Shown: positions 1 through 12,599 of the stretch, piece by piece
Layout: every line of letters starts with the position of its first letter
Numbering within the stretch: the first letter of the stretch is position 1
From: Acheta domesticus
Lineage: Eukaryota; Arthropoda; Insecta; Orthoptera; Gryllidae
Assembly: GCA_031308135.1 (NCBI GenBank)
Contig: JAHLJT010009355.1
Span: 5,641,217-5,705,216, forward strand
Direction: 5' to 3'
Length of the DNA stretch: 64,000 bases
Translations under genes and position numbers: made by a program
The notes under the pieces: generated by a model
What the model was told of the DNA's origin: nothing
What the model saw: only the letters and a program-made list of their open reading frames with translations
Database searches by the model: none

Positions 1-78
1 CTTAATTTTATTTACTTCATGATTTCATTTTTATATCTCTCCCACAATTCGTTTTCTCACAATCTCACTATTTTGCAG

Positions 79-3000
79 GTAAGTTAGCTTCTCTCTTGGA
101 TGAAAAGAAGGCAGCTCGCTTAGCAGAACGGATATTTGATTTGGCTGATGAAATTAGAGGAGCTGGACGTGGTGGTAGTAGAAAAAGACATCATGACTCT
201 GACACCAAAGATTCATCAGGAGGTAATGATGCCAAGAAGGTTAGAGGCAGAGAATCGGAAACTACGACAGTTTCGTCTGCAAATCCCAGTCCTGGTCAAC
301 TAACTGCATTGCAGGTAATGTTTATTTGATATTTGGATGATTTATGTTAATTAGTCGAGGTCTAATATTGAGTTCATCTTGTAAAGATAATTTACATATT
401 TCCTTGTTTTGTTTAGATCAAAGAAATGATGGCAAATGCACAGAAAATGATTGAAGAACGTAAACGTGCTTTAAATGCATTACGTGTGGATGAACCACCA
501 TCATCTAGGTCTTCAAACTACAGAGACGAAAGTGTGCCTCTTCGTCAAGGATTTGGATTTCCAGCCACTACTCTCCAGTCTTCTCTTCTACAGCACGGAG
601 ATGTAGATAAAGCTCGTAAGATTGCTCAGTTACAGGTGTGTTTTCTTTTCCAAATGAAAGTGAATATATCTTCAACAATGATTACTCCTCAATTATTTAT
701 ATTTTTCTTTTTCAACAGGCTCAGATTCAATCAAAATTGACAAGTGGTTCATTAAGCTTACCTGCAATGCGATCTGTTGCCCCAGAAAAGCCCACTCCTT
801 TAATTTTGGATGCTGAAGGTCGCACTGTTGACCTGTCTGGCAAAGAAGTGCAATTAACTCAGCTTGTTCCTACTTTGAAGGTTGGTAATTTTTTTAACTT
901 TATTGAATCTTTGGTGATAACTTTTATGTTGACTTTGTTTCATGTGATTTCCTTAAAACAGTAAATGAAATGTGTTGTTACTTCAGTAAAAAATCCAATA
1001 ATTTTTTACCATTGACAAAAATGTTATTTGCTTTGTTTGTGTAGGCTAATATCCGAGCCAAAAAGAGAGAAGAATTTAGACAGCAGTTGCAAGAAAGAGC
1101 TGTAGAAGACCTTTCTGATACACGTTTCTTTGATCCTCGGGTTGGAAGCAAACCAGCTGTTCGTGGAAAACGTGCTTTACGTTTTCATGAGCCTGGAAAA
1201 TTCCAACAATTGGCTGAGCGAATGCGCATGAAGGTTTGTCTAAACTTGAGTAAATTCTTTTTCTGAATGTCTGTATGATAAATTTTTGGTTGATCAGAAA
1301 TTAAAAATGACTATATCTATTAAATTCAAAGAAATTGTAATATTGTGGTAAACATTTTTAATAATATTACTAGATATTGTAGGAAATTTCGGTTTAACAG
1401 TTGCATAGTTGATGCTGGGGAACCCATTGGTGGGGCGGTGGGTGTCATTGGCAGACTCCAAAATTAAATTGCAAAATAATTGAAGGGAAAATTGATATAT
1501 TTGCCTGTGAAATAAAAATTATATTTAAGAACGTGCGTTACATGTTGCTTATAATAGTATGGTTTCCTGATATTTTAAGATGGTCATCGAACATTGAAGA
1601 TATAGTTGTATTTATTTATTCCTATAATATTAAGAATCATGTTTATTTTATTAAAATTTGCTCATTTTTGCCCAAGTTCATAGCAAATTACGAGTGATTT
1701 AATTTTCTCTTATATTTCCCTTTCTTTATTTTGAATATTATTCTCAACGTTTTTTGTGAAACTTGTTTTTTTACGTAATCGGGTATGTACCAAATTTTAG
1801 AATATCTATGAAGAGAAAAATATGGATAAAATATTAATCACCATGGTTGAAAACCTAATAAGATTATTTACATAATACTTTCAATCCCAAATGATTTATA
1901 ATGGAGAAACAAAATATTTAAGGTATAAAATTTATAAAGAATCACCAAAACATCAAAAGTTTTAGAAAGAAGTTTTTAACATTTTCCACACATTAGTTTA
2001 TTTTTATGAAATGTTGACACAAGGCTGCAGTGGGCACAAAGGAAACTTACTATACTATATTTTTCAAGAAATAGCTTTTTGTTTTTTGTTCATAATATGT
2101 ATATTTTCTCACATTTTAAATGTTTAAACCCTGAAAAGCCATCTGGCAATGTTTACTTTAACATTTTGCGAACAAGAGTTGTTTGAACTACTTCCTGTGC
2201 ACAGGGAAGGTGTAACTTTTCTTTATCAAGAAGCGGCATGTATTTCTTTCAGTCATGATTCCATTTCTGTATTTTTATGTTCTTTTGCTAGGTCGAAAAT
2301 AGATTTAAACAAGCAATCAACCTTGGAATTTATTTCTATTAGTCGTGATCTGAAACGTAATCCAAACCAATGTCTTTATAGATGCTTTGTGTTTTTGTAG
2401 AGGGTTTAGTCCATTTATCGAAATAAATAAATAATTTACCTTTCCTAATTTTTTTAGAACATATGATTCCCTCAATTATGTAGTTTGTTATTGTGCATTT
2501 TGAGAACTTTCATACAGCATCTACAGAGAATTCAACAATATTTTTCTAGTAATGACAGTCTTATGATCTTGCCCAAAAAGCAGATCACTGATGTCATACT
2601 CATTGCTACATCAAAGAAGAAACCAAGTTATTAGGTTTATTTGTCATTTACACAACGATTCAAGCCTGTATTATAAAAAAAAAATCATCTTTGCTTGATA
2701 TTAGGTTTATATGATTACCTAAATGCAGTTAGATATTAATGAACCCCCATTTTTGTAAGTTATGTATGCTCTATGTGCCCTATGTAGCTGTATGGTAGTA
2801 ACACATTTCATTCAAATATCTCCCAAGCTTTTATGTAAATCCATATATTGTGATAATCTGCATTGTAAACAAACCCTATTCTTCAATACAGAAGATACGT
2901 TTATGTAAGAAATTCACCATCGGTGAGAAATTCAACAAATATTAGGCCCTGCAGTGTTGTGAATACCATTTGAATGACCACCAGAGATAACTTCAGAAAT

Positions 3001-6000
3001 CCACAGAACAAATTTATTTCCTATGATCTGTTTGTTAAACAAAGTCACAAAAATGCATAGAATTGTGGTTATTGGTTAAAATGATATTCAAGCAGTATAC
3101 TCAGACCAAGAAAGTGATGTAGCCTAATCTCTACACTGGGACTGTAAAGGGTAAATAGTTAAAATGAAATCTCTCGAATAATTCCTTAGGAAATGCAAAA
3201 AATGGCCCAGAAGTAAAAGGGAAAAAAGAACTTGCTAAAGTTAAAATTATAGTAATTCAAATTATATAGAACGGTTAATTCATATCTCATCTTAAAATGA
3301 AAACAATCAAAGTAACCCTATAGTAACTCAAAAATTAGTCGGAAAGAGCCATGTCAACCTGTCCATATGTAAAGAAAGACTGAATAAGAATGATTTACAC
3401 ATAAACGATTCAAGAGACTTAATTTTCACTTGTTAATAATGATTATGTAAATAACCTTATTTGTAATTCTGATACATGTATTTAACATTATATTACATAT
3501 ATTTCGAGAATTTTCTATACTTTGTAAAGCTAGGTTTCAATGGGCAGGCCTTTGTGTAAGAGAACTGCAGAGTTTCCTTAAGTGATTAAGCATGGTGATA
3601 GTTTTAAATTGTTTTGCTGGGTCCATTGCTGACCCCCTTTCCAGTGGTATGTGTTAAAGGTGGTGTATATTATCCAAATTTGAGGTGTGACCTGTAATAA
3701 TTACATTGTTGGAATATAATTTTTTCTTGTAAGTTTTTTGTGGGAGAATTTGGTTTATTCTTGTGACGAGATTTTATTCTTCAGTTGTAGTAGATTTATT
3801 ACAGACTCTCATTCAGTTCATATATTTGCTCTTGTCGGAATTAAAACTGTTTGGAGCTATTGTATTATTATATGTAGTATTATTGCTACATTCAAGCACA
3901 TCACAAATTTTGAAAACTAATTGTTAATGGGTCATTCCATGTCAAATCGGCCAAAATTTCCCGACCACCTTCTGATTCGACTGAAACTTTTAAAATTATT
4001 TTAGAATGACGAAAAAACACTGAATATCGGCTTTTTGGCATTAAATTTTACTTCCTTTTGAAAATATGGAAACGTGATATTTTGCATGAATTTCAGAGGG
4101 TATATCTAAAAACTAGTAAAATATCTTCAAATTTGATTTTACTTTGCAACTTGCTTTATATTCCTAATGAGTACATTCCACTCTAAAGGTTTGGTATGAT
4201 AAACCTAATTTTAACGGCACTAATAAGCCCGAATTAAGGCCAAAGTAAAAAATTACGAATTTTTTTCAAAATTCATAATTTTGAATTCAGTCGAATCAGA
4301 AGGTGGTCGGGAAATTTTGGCCGATTTGACATGGAATGACCCTAATGTGAATCTGTTTTAGGCAGGGGTCTGTGATGCTATGAAATCGATATTGTATGTA
4401 CGTGTATATTCTTTTAGGCCCAGTTAGAGCGCTTGCAAAACGAGATTTCCCAGATAGCTCGTAAGACTGGCATTAGCTCTGCTACGAAACTCGCCCTAAT
4501 GGCTCCCCGTGGGGAAGCTTTGGGTGCTGAGGATGTCCCTAAAGTTGAGTGGTGGGATTCTGTCCTTGTTGGTGCTGGTGGATATCCTCCTGATGTTGAA
4601 CAGACATCAAGTATTCTCAAAGCTGAAGCTATTACTCATCTTGTTGAACATCCCACTCAGATGCGGCCGCCTAGTAAGTTTTTAAATTAATTAACTACTT
4701 TTTATTCCTGAGGTTTTCCTGAATAAATATATTAAAAAAAATTTAGGTAGTTACATAGGTAGTTAATACAGTACATATTCTTATGTAATTACTATTTTTT
4801 GTCTTTCTATGTACAGTTCTCCAAATTGTGATCTAAGTGTATTGTTGCTATCATATCCAAATTTTATGTTACTATTTTCATATATTTGGTCATAGTATTT
4901 CTCTAACTACTGTACAAATCACACATATTGCCTGTAATGGATATCACATATTGCTAATGTTGGACTTTGGATCATCTTGTATTTTATCAGAGACCAGAAA
5001 CTCTTAGAAAATTTTCAAAGTAAAGTAATATATACTGAATGCTCTTAAACTCCTGATCTATGAATGATCTGACTTGAACTTGATCTTTAACCATTGAGAC
5101 AACCTGGTAATCTGATATTAGAATCATAAAGTACTGCAGGGGGGCTCGACAACATTCCATGTCTACAAGACCTGTTTGAATGCCCATTTGCTGTTTGCTA
5201 CTCTTATGAAAACAGAATATTTCTTGAAAATGAGTAAATCGAGGCATAAGACACTCCAAGGAATATTTTGAACTCTAGAGTTGTGAATGTATTGATCCAT
5301 CTCCCCAATATGTGAATTCTTCTAAAACAAGTGATTTGGAAAGTTTGTATTATCATATCCATTCAGCATTGATATCTTTTTTATACATACATTTAGATTA
5401 TACATTTATGAAAGTTTGAATACACATTTATTGAAGTATAACTAGAGTTCCCATGCAGGAACTCTTGCATGCTATACCCCAACCTCTTCCTTATTTTTCA
5501 ATTTTCATATTAAGTCTGTAATGCATATTTTTCTTCAAGATCCTCTTATCCTGTATCTCTTATTCTATGTGTCACTTTGTAATTGATAACAATATAATAC
5601 ACCCTTTTCTATACAAACTATTCTTATTCTTATAATACTGTTAATAATTTGAACTTTGTGCCAACATTCATTTTATTTTGTTTTCTCATATTTTAGCGGA
5701 TCCATTAAAACCTGCGTATTTACCAGTATTCCTCACCAAGAAAGAACGTAAAAAACTTAGGCGTCAAAATCGAAGAGAAGCATGGAAAGAAGAGCAAGAA
5801 AAGATCAGATTGGGCCTGGAACCCCCACCAGAGCCCAAGCTACGATTGAGCAACCTAATGCGAGTGTTGGGCACAGAAGCTACCCAGGATCCCACACGAG
5901 TGGAAGCTCACGTACGAGCTCAAATGCTGAAACGTCAACGTGCTCATGAACAGGCCAATGCTGCGCGACGATTAACTGCTGAGCAAAGGAGAGACAAAAA

Positions 6001-9000
6001 AACAAGACGTTTGCAGGAAGATACTTCCTTAGGTGTATGTGTGTGTGTGTATAGGTAAGTTGTGATGACTTTCTAACATTTTCGTTAGAGGTTAATTTGT
6101 AAGTGGGTCATTAAATTTATTTCAGAGAAGAAAATACCAAATTCACTATAGATGTTCACCAGAGCAGCATATCATTTATTTGTATTGCGATTTTTGATAA
6201 AATTGAAAGTTTGTAAAGAAAATGAATTTCCTTGTTCATTATTATTTCAGCTCATTAGAGATTTATAATTTTCTTTCAGAGTAAAAGAATTAACAAATGC
6301 CAGTAAGAAATTTAAAGTAGAAACTAATGCCAAGCAGCTGTTTCTTACTGGGTGTGTGGTTCTGTTTCGAGATTGTAATGTTGTTGTAGTTGAAGGAGGT
6401 CCTAAGCAATTAAAGAAGTACAAGAGGTGAGTAATAAATGACTTCTTTATTGCAGATATTTTCTTTAGATGTAATTTTAATAAAACCAAAAAATAAATTT
6501 CTCTAATGCAAATCATTGGGTTATAGGTTAATGATGAATCGAATTAAATGGGAGGAAGATACAGTGCGAGATCCTGAGGGTGTAGCTACACCCAACAAAT
6601 GCCATGTTGTATGGGAGGTATGTCATTTTTATAAATCAAAATGAAATTTTCAAATTGATTATCTTATATGTATGAAAAATATTTTGTAATTATTTTTTCA
6701 TATTTTTGTATTTTATATTTATTTCCTGCGTCAAAAATGTGCCATTGTGCTCTTACGTCTTCCTCAAGTAGGATGTTCTCTGATAATAATGATACAGTAA
6801 CATACTAAACCATATTTACCTAATAATTGGAAAGTCATTCGTAACAAATGAAGAGAGAACAAGTGCAACTTCAATATTTATAGATTAAGTAAATGTCAAT
6901 ATTATTTATATACCCTACACTAACTAAACTTTGTCAGAATATTGACTTTTTTGAATTAACATCATCTTTTATTTTCTTTGGTGTAGTTTCATTTTGCAGT
7001 TCTCACAGCCAGCCAACATCAATAATTGGGTATCTATAGAAAGAGAATTTTAATGAAGAATTGACAGTTTGCCTGTCACTTTATCAATATAATATAATTC
7101 TGTGTAATTCAAAAAATATGTGTGCTAAGGCCTTGGTTTTTGAGAATGAAGGCTTTGAGTTAAATTTATTACACTATAATGTACGAGATGAATTCTTTTG
7201 GAACATTTCTGGTTCTGCGAGCCCTTCAGAGGCTTGTAGGGCCATGAATTATTCAATTTTTCCTTCATGAGAGAAAATAGGATGAAGCCCAAATTGCAGA
7301 AAACCAGAATAAATACTTCACTAAATTTGGGGAATTATGGTATTTTAATTATTTAATTAACAAATTTGAGTTGTATAGTGAGTATGAATTAAAGTTACCA
7401 CCTTTTAATTTTGTCATGTTGAAATCCTGATTTAAGGTCATTGGTTCAAATTTATAATCCTTAATTAATGACTTTTGTATTCACGAAATCTTGAAACTTC
7501 TAGAAATTTGGATAGAGGCTGTAGCAGAATGAGAATCTTTCCCAATACTTGTTTTTTTAATAAATAAAAATTAATTTTAATTTTAGTAGTTAATTATTAA
7601 TATATTTCAACTTTCATTGGGTTGTGCTGACCAAATACATTCTCAGGAAAGTTGTTATATTGCAAATTTTTTTACTTCACTCAAAAATATGGCAAAATGG
7701 AATATTTAAATGCAATGTACTATATAATTTTAATTTTTGCATACTCAATCTGTTAGTTTAATTTTCTTATTTTTCATTATTTTAAGAAAAAACATAATTA
7801 AAAATTAAGATTTCTTTGTTCCGTAAATACAAATGTAATGTTAAAATTGTCCCATTAGCATTTTTTACTTTAATTTTGTGGGAGCATGGGTACAGGCACA
7901 TGTACCCAACCAGTCCCCACAGGTTGGCAGTTTGATCGAAGCATGTAGCAAATCATTATCTTTGCAGCTGACTGATTTTCAGCCTCTTTTGACACTATAA
8001 TGATATTTAGTGTGGTTTCCGAAATTTTCTCTTGCATGAGGAAAATTATTGTAGTGCTTTTTATTTTGGTATATTTAAAAAAAAAATATAGTAATTATCA
8101 TTGAAAACCAATTTTTAATTTTTTAACTATTATCTACTACTTCTCAAAAAATCTTTAGATAATGCATATGTATGTATGTTTGATGAATTTGCATTAAGTT
8201 CTTGACAAAATTTTCTCTAGTGGTGTAATTTTTTTCTGTGTTAGTGCTTTTGAAACTTTCTGTTATTTGGTCCCTTCTTTTTCCTTTCTTTCTTGTTGTT
8301 TTCTTTCATTCATTCTTTTTTCTCTCCACATTTAAGCACGTTAAAAATTCAAATATCTCACCAAAAATTAACTTGAAAAATTTACTTTTTATTATTATTT
8401 ATTTAAGTATTTGCAAAGCTTTTCTCACATATTCCAGGTGTTAAAATATGCAGGAAAAAATATTTTAAAAAAACAATTTTTTTTTATAAAATCAGGGGGG
8501 AGGTAGTGGGAGTGCTGAAAATTGGTATATCATATTTTTCCTTGATCCTAAACAACTCGCAAGTTGGAAGGAATGTGAACATAAATTATTTTAGGTGTTT
8601 TGTCATGTAGCTCATTGTACTCTCAACAGTTATGTTCAGAGTATCTGAAAGTGTCCCCTCCTGTTGGTTGTTGAGGATGTAATCTTAACATTTCACTTAA
8701 AATTGTAAAACAAAAAATACCTTAATATTCCTCAAAAAAATAGGCAATTGGAAAATACAGAACTTCTTGCAAAAATTCTCCTTAGAATAAATGACAAAAC
8801 AGTTCAAACTTCTTCATTGCTTGTAATGAGGTAAATTTTGAAAGTTAAATTTTTGAAGAAAAGTTTGAAGAAAAAAAAAAATTTTGAAGAAGTAGTATGT
8901 TCAAAGATCTTTCCATTTTAATGTAATGTTGAGGATTTAGTCAAATATATTTTAAATGATGAAATATGGAGATTAGTTATGCATACAATATTGAATTGAT

Positions 9001-9428
9001 TTTTCTAAAAGATTGAACCTTCGTAGTTTTTAGCAGCAAGATAAAGCTCTGAGTCATCTTGTGTGTACTAACCTAAATGTTAATGAGAAGTCTATGATAT
9101 CCAAAAACTCCTCTTTCTAATCGTAGGAGAAGTCAGATAGCCCTACCTCGTAGACATATAAATAATATAATAAACAATAATTTGATGGCCTCTTAACACA
9201 ATGTGTAATCATTTGATTTCATTTATGATCATGACCATGCAGGGGCTGATATAATTGCTTTCTTCTTTTGTACAGGGAATGTCAAAACAAAGGAATTTCG
9301 GAGAAGTGATATTTAAAGTCTGCCCTAGTGAAAGGTTAGCACGTGATCATTTTAAGAAACATAATGTGGAACATTATTGGGACTTAGCATATAGTGGTGC
9401 GATCCTTGAAACAAGCCAAGATACATAA
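79..9428 (+). CDS. Prpf3: U4/U6 snRNP protein Prp3 (PRPF3), 3' nine exons, 5'-partial
   Basis: Prp3 is a core protein of the U4/U6 di-snRNP and U4/U6.U5 tri-snRNP; it binds the U4/U6 duplex and acts in the nucleus in pre-mRNA splicing. Exons read by eye: 79-314, 417-635, 719-880, 1045-1233, 4418-4673, 5697-6054, 6280-6426, 6527-6617 and 9276-9428, all with GT/AG borders and consistent phase, giving about 602 residues. The first visible exon ([20 protein letters not shown]) looks like the end of the N-terminal PWI-like region. Diagnostic stretches follow: [26 protein letters not shown] (exon 5), [20 protein letters not shown] and [20 protein letters not shown] (exon 6), then the C-terminal DUF1115 part with VVVVEGGPK and [14 protein letters not shown] before TAA. 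Human PRPF3 is 683 aa, so roughly the first 80 residues lie left of the window. Introns 4 (3.2 kb) and 8 (2.7 kb) are large; intron 4 carries an inverted-repeat element. The frame is intact and the gene appears functional. Confidence 0.95.
1234..4417. other. PRPF3 intron 4
   Basis: A 3.2 kb AT-rich intron between the exon ending in RMRMK and the exon starting AQLERLQ. Apart from the inverted-repeat element at 3929-4342 I see no coding exon or RNA gene; open frames here (for example 2149-2400 and 3738-3920) lack recognisable protein character. Confidence 0.8.
3929..4342. mobile_element. MITE with 57-bp perfect terminal inverted repeats
   Basis: The left end starts GGGTCATTCCATGTCAAATC and the right end is its reverse complement; the two arms (3929-3985 and 4286-4342) match without a mismatch over about 57 bp. 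The 4-bp sequence TAAT flanks both sides (3925-3928 and 4343-4346), a likely target-site duplication. The interior has no ORF, so this is a non-autonomous DNA transposon. Superfamily is unassigned. It sits inside PRPF3 intron 4, about 75 bp before the exon 5 acceptor. Confidence 0.85.
6618..9275. other. PRPF3 intron 8
   Basis: A 2.7 kb, very AT-rich intron. It holds poly-T and poly-A runs and short open frames but no conserved protein motif. I found no clear mobile element ends in it. Confidence 0.75.
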
Positions 9429-12180
9429 ATCTCCAAAGATGCTCAAAGTTATGATGTGTAAAACTTGAAGAAAATCAAGAAAAAAGAAACAAGAACAGGA
9501 AGTAAATGGACATTTGTAGATTAGATAGGAATGTATATTCAAATGAAGCCTGTTGTGAATTAAAATATTTGCTGCAAATAGTGTCTTTTTCACGAATATT
9601 TCATATTGAAATGTGTTTTTTCATCACAGATTTTTCATTTTTGTTAGTTATTACTATTCTGACAGCAGCCTCAGAAGTTTTTCTGGGGTCTTTTTTAAAT
9701 CCAACAGAAATTATTGGTTAAGCAGTTCATGTAAAGAATTTTTAATGTGGATTTGTATTTTCCATTTTCAGATTTTATTTCATCACAAACATCTTTATAC
9801 TAGTAATTTTATCAGACTATTTGAATTTAGTTTTCTGAAACCAATGCAGATCTTATTCAATAAGTAAAATGTTTGCTGCATACAAACATGATTGGATAAA
9901 TTATAAGACATTTTGTTTTCTATAAAAAGTCTTTATTTGAAAATAATATTTTGTTATGTTATGAAATACTGAATGGTAAATTTGCATTGTCTGCACCTTC
10001 ATTTTCTCCATAGTGTATAGTCTAACCAGAAATTTCATATCACATATAATTTTTTCATTACACTTCGAATTTTTGAAAGGGTTTTCCCATGTGTTTTTTA
10101 AATACCATTTATAATAATGTTATTATATTTAGTTAAGAAAAGAAACAATTTCCTCGCAACTCATCAACTTTATCATCATTATTATCTTATAAGTAGAGTT
10201 ATAATATCTAAAATCAATTTTGATTTTGAACGACATGAATTCTAGGGACAATCACATTTGAATCGGTGTAGTTAAATAGCTGAAGTGAGCTCTTTGTGAG
10301 TGAATTCTTTGCCTTTTTGTAATGAAAAAGAACTCGTCTTTAATTTTGATACCGGATGTATTGATCAGCATTTATTGATTTAATTGATTACGAAATATGA
10401 GTATACTAATAATGGCCTAGTCCAGGGCTTTCCAACTGGTAGCCCACGGGCCGCATGCGGCCTGCTGGTTCTTTTTGTGAGGCCCGCAACTGCTTTGAAA
10501 AATTGTATTATACCAACCAAATACAATATAATTTTAAAATTCACCTTATTTTTATTTAATGATATATTAATTTTCTTGTTTGGAATTATTTGAAATTTCA
10601 CTGTTTTGCACAAAAAGATAATTTGCATAATGGTTGAAATAAAGACATCAAACAGAAATGGTAATTGTTCAGTGTGATCATGAATGCTTGAAACAACTTT
10701 GCCTTTAAAAAGTCTTCTTAATTACTACATGTATTTTGTGCTGGGTTCTTGTTTCAAGAAGTGACTTATTATGTAAACAAGGTTAACATTTTTTTAGTGT
10801 TTTTCAGTTACTTGTAAAAGATAAGATAATCATTTTTATCAGATGACAACACAAAAAATGAACTATTTCTCTTTAACTTTCTAAAATTATGTTGAAAAAA
10901 TTCTTGCAAGACAGTGTAAATCTTAATTGGGCTGCTTGGTAATGTTTAATTCAAAGTAATAATTTAAGAAGTGGTGCTACAATAGCACCTACTTTCTCTT
11001 TTAATGGTAACAGTTACATAATATTACATTGCATCTCAAAAAAATGCAAATGAAAAAACTCAAAATTACGTGGAAACTACCAACACTTTTATAACAGTGT
11101 ACATGAAATGATTCGGATATCAAATGTTGAGAAAAAATTGCATTAAAAGAATCTCATACTTCAGTGGTGAACGTGTAGGTCACATAATAAAATGATCTTT
11201 CGCAACTTTCAAAATTATTGATTATTAAAGGAAAATCGGACCTTTGCAATAATATTAACTGACATTCCTGTATTGGAGCCAAAAATCTTATTGAAAAAAT
11301 TTGGAGCCATTTGAAACCAATATTGTTTACAGATTGTTTCTTTTACTCTCTTTCTTTCTACATATGTAGTGTAGAGAAAAATATGTAAAGCTGTAGCAAA
11401 AAAGGGGGGCTTTTTGGCTGAAAAGTTTGCATGTCCCAAATACCAAAAAAGGGGGTAATTCTTATTCCTTATGTCCTGTAACCCTTGTGAGTCAGAATCT
11501 ATCTTTCATGGTTCCTTGATACTCAAAAAAATGGTTTACAGCAAAATGTTTGTCTGTCAGTGAACGGCACTAGAGACGTCTTTGCTGTTCAAGAGATGCT
11601 GCGTCCTAGGCGTAGGTGCCAACGTAGCCACTGATAAAGGCCGCAAAAGCCTATGCTCTCGTTTGATGCTAGAGACTAAACCATAAGCAGAATTTTCATC
11701 TAAATTGATACATCCCTATTGATCTGTGCGCTCCTTGTATCTGAAAGGGATATTTTAACTTTAAATGACTGCATATTTGTAGATTTAAAGTTTCAAATTT
11801 ATTTACAATTAAAAATATAAGTAATGTAACATGGATTTCGGCCTTGGAGACATGGATTCAAATTGACTCCTCTCTCTATGTGGTGTGGTAACATGCACTG
11901 AGTTGCGAGGTCAGATTTTGAAAAACGCACTGAGCAGCGATGACAGATAACTAGTGATGGGAGAATTTAGGCTTTAAATTTTTCTTAATCTCATTTTGAA
12001 AGTAAGGCTCCAGCATTTTATAACATTATAAAAATTAAGATTTATTATTTTGTAGCATTTATTGAGAAAATTATTAATAGAGGACTTGAAGAAGAAAAAA
12101 ATATTTTGATGCTTTTTCGATTTTCCCATTACAATCAGGATATAAGGGAAAATAATTTAATATTTCGCCATTTGTGAACT
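9429..12180. other. Intergenic region downstream of PRPF3
   Basis: Holds the PRPF3 3' UTR, for which no canonical AATAAA close to the stop was identified. At about 10424-10500 there is a GC-rich patch with the palindrome GGGCCGCATGCGGCC, resembling the end of an old DNA transposon. At 11490-11790 lies a degraded copy of a dispersed repeat family. No convincing gene was seen. Confidence 0.6.
11490..11790 (+). repeat. Dispersed repeat family V, copy 1
   Basis: Contains the ordered landmarks of a family seen several times in this window: AGTCAGAATC, then TTCCTTGATACTCAAAAAA, then TTTGTCTGTC, then a tract ending CTGAAAGGGATATTTTAACTTT. Relatives lie near 16185, 21535, 29300, 34625 and 45290. The family looks ancient and noncoding; it may be a decayed transposon. 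Confidence 0.45.
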
Positions 12181-12182
12181 TC

Positions 12183-12195
12183 AAATATAAAAGCG
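12183..12195 (+). promoter_or_regulatory. Candidate TATA box of the 72-aa ORF
   Basis: The string AAATATAAAAGCG contains TATAAAAG, close to the consensus TATA element. It lies about 95-100 bp before the ATG at 12286, which would put transcription start near 12215 with a roughly 70-nt leader. Placement relative to a CpG-rich ORF is the only support. Confidence 0.4.
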
Positions 12196-12285
12196 TAAGA
12201 AGTAATTCGTGCGCAGTAGGCGAAGGGTGTTTCTGTTCTTCCTGAGACCTCCGTAAAGCGAACTGAGGAAGCTAAGACCCGTAAG

Positions 12286-12504
12286 ATGGCCTCAAGCGCT
12301 CAGGCACTTCCAGCGAATAATTTTGGTTCTAATTTCAACAAAAGCCCTGAAGATGCTGCCGTTTTCCAAGAAATCGGTGGCGTCTGCACGGAGTTTCGCG
12401 TCAAGACACCTCAAGGTTACCTTGGTCAGTGCTGCGTTACCTTGCTTTTAGGGTTGCCAGATAAGTCTTCAGAAAATAGTGAGCCGATGGAGGGAGAGGA
12501 ATGA
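12286..12504 (+). CDS. Small intronless CpG-rich ORF, 72 aa, unrecognised
   Basis: The ORF opens MASSAQALPANNFGSNFNKS and ends SENSEPMEGEE. I do not recognise the family. It is cytosolic-looking: no signal peptide or membrane segment, Ser/Asn-rich N-terminus, a central part with two spaced cysteines and LGQCCVTLLLGLP, and an acidic tail. Codon and CpG content differ sharply from the AT-rich surroundings, which favours a real or recently real gene. A TATA-like box lies about 100 bp upstream and AATAAA at 12592-12597 is about 90 bp downstream. It could be a single-exon gene, a retrocopy of a longer gene, or chance. No poly-A tract or flanking direct repeat was seen that would prove retroposition. 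Confidence 0.4.
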   Translation: MASSAQALPANNFGSNFNKSPEDAAVFQEIGGVCTEFRVKTPQGYLGQCCVTLLLGLPDKSSENSEPMEGEE

Positions 12505-12591
12505 ATAGCATAAGACATATATTTTTGAACAATGGCATTTTCATATATTAATAAGTTAAAACAATAATCTGCTTTAATGTTATGATCTTTG

Positions 12592-12597
12592 AATAAA
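12592..12597 (+). terminator. Candidate poly(A) signal after the 72-aa ORF
   Basis: Canonical AATAAA, 88 nt past the stop codon of the small ORF. Such hexamers are frequent in AT-rich DNA, so support is positional only. Confidence 0.35.
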
Positions 12598-12599
12598 TG

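Noticed and set aside
10424..10500. GC-rich GGGCCGCATGCGGCC patch resembling a DNA-transposon end
   Set aside because: No partner inverted repeat or target duplication found.
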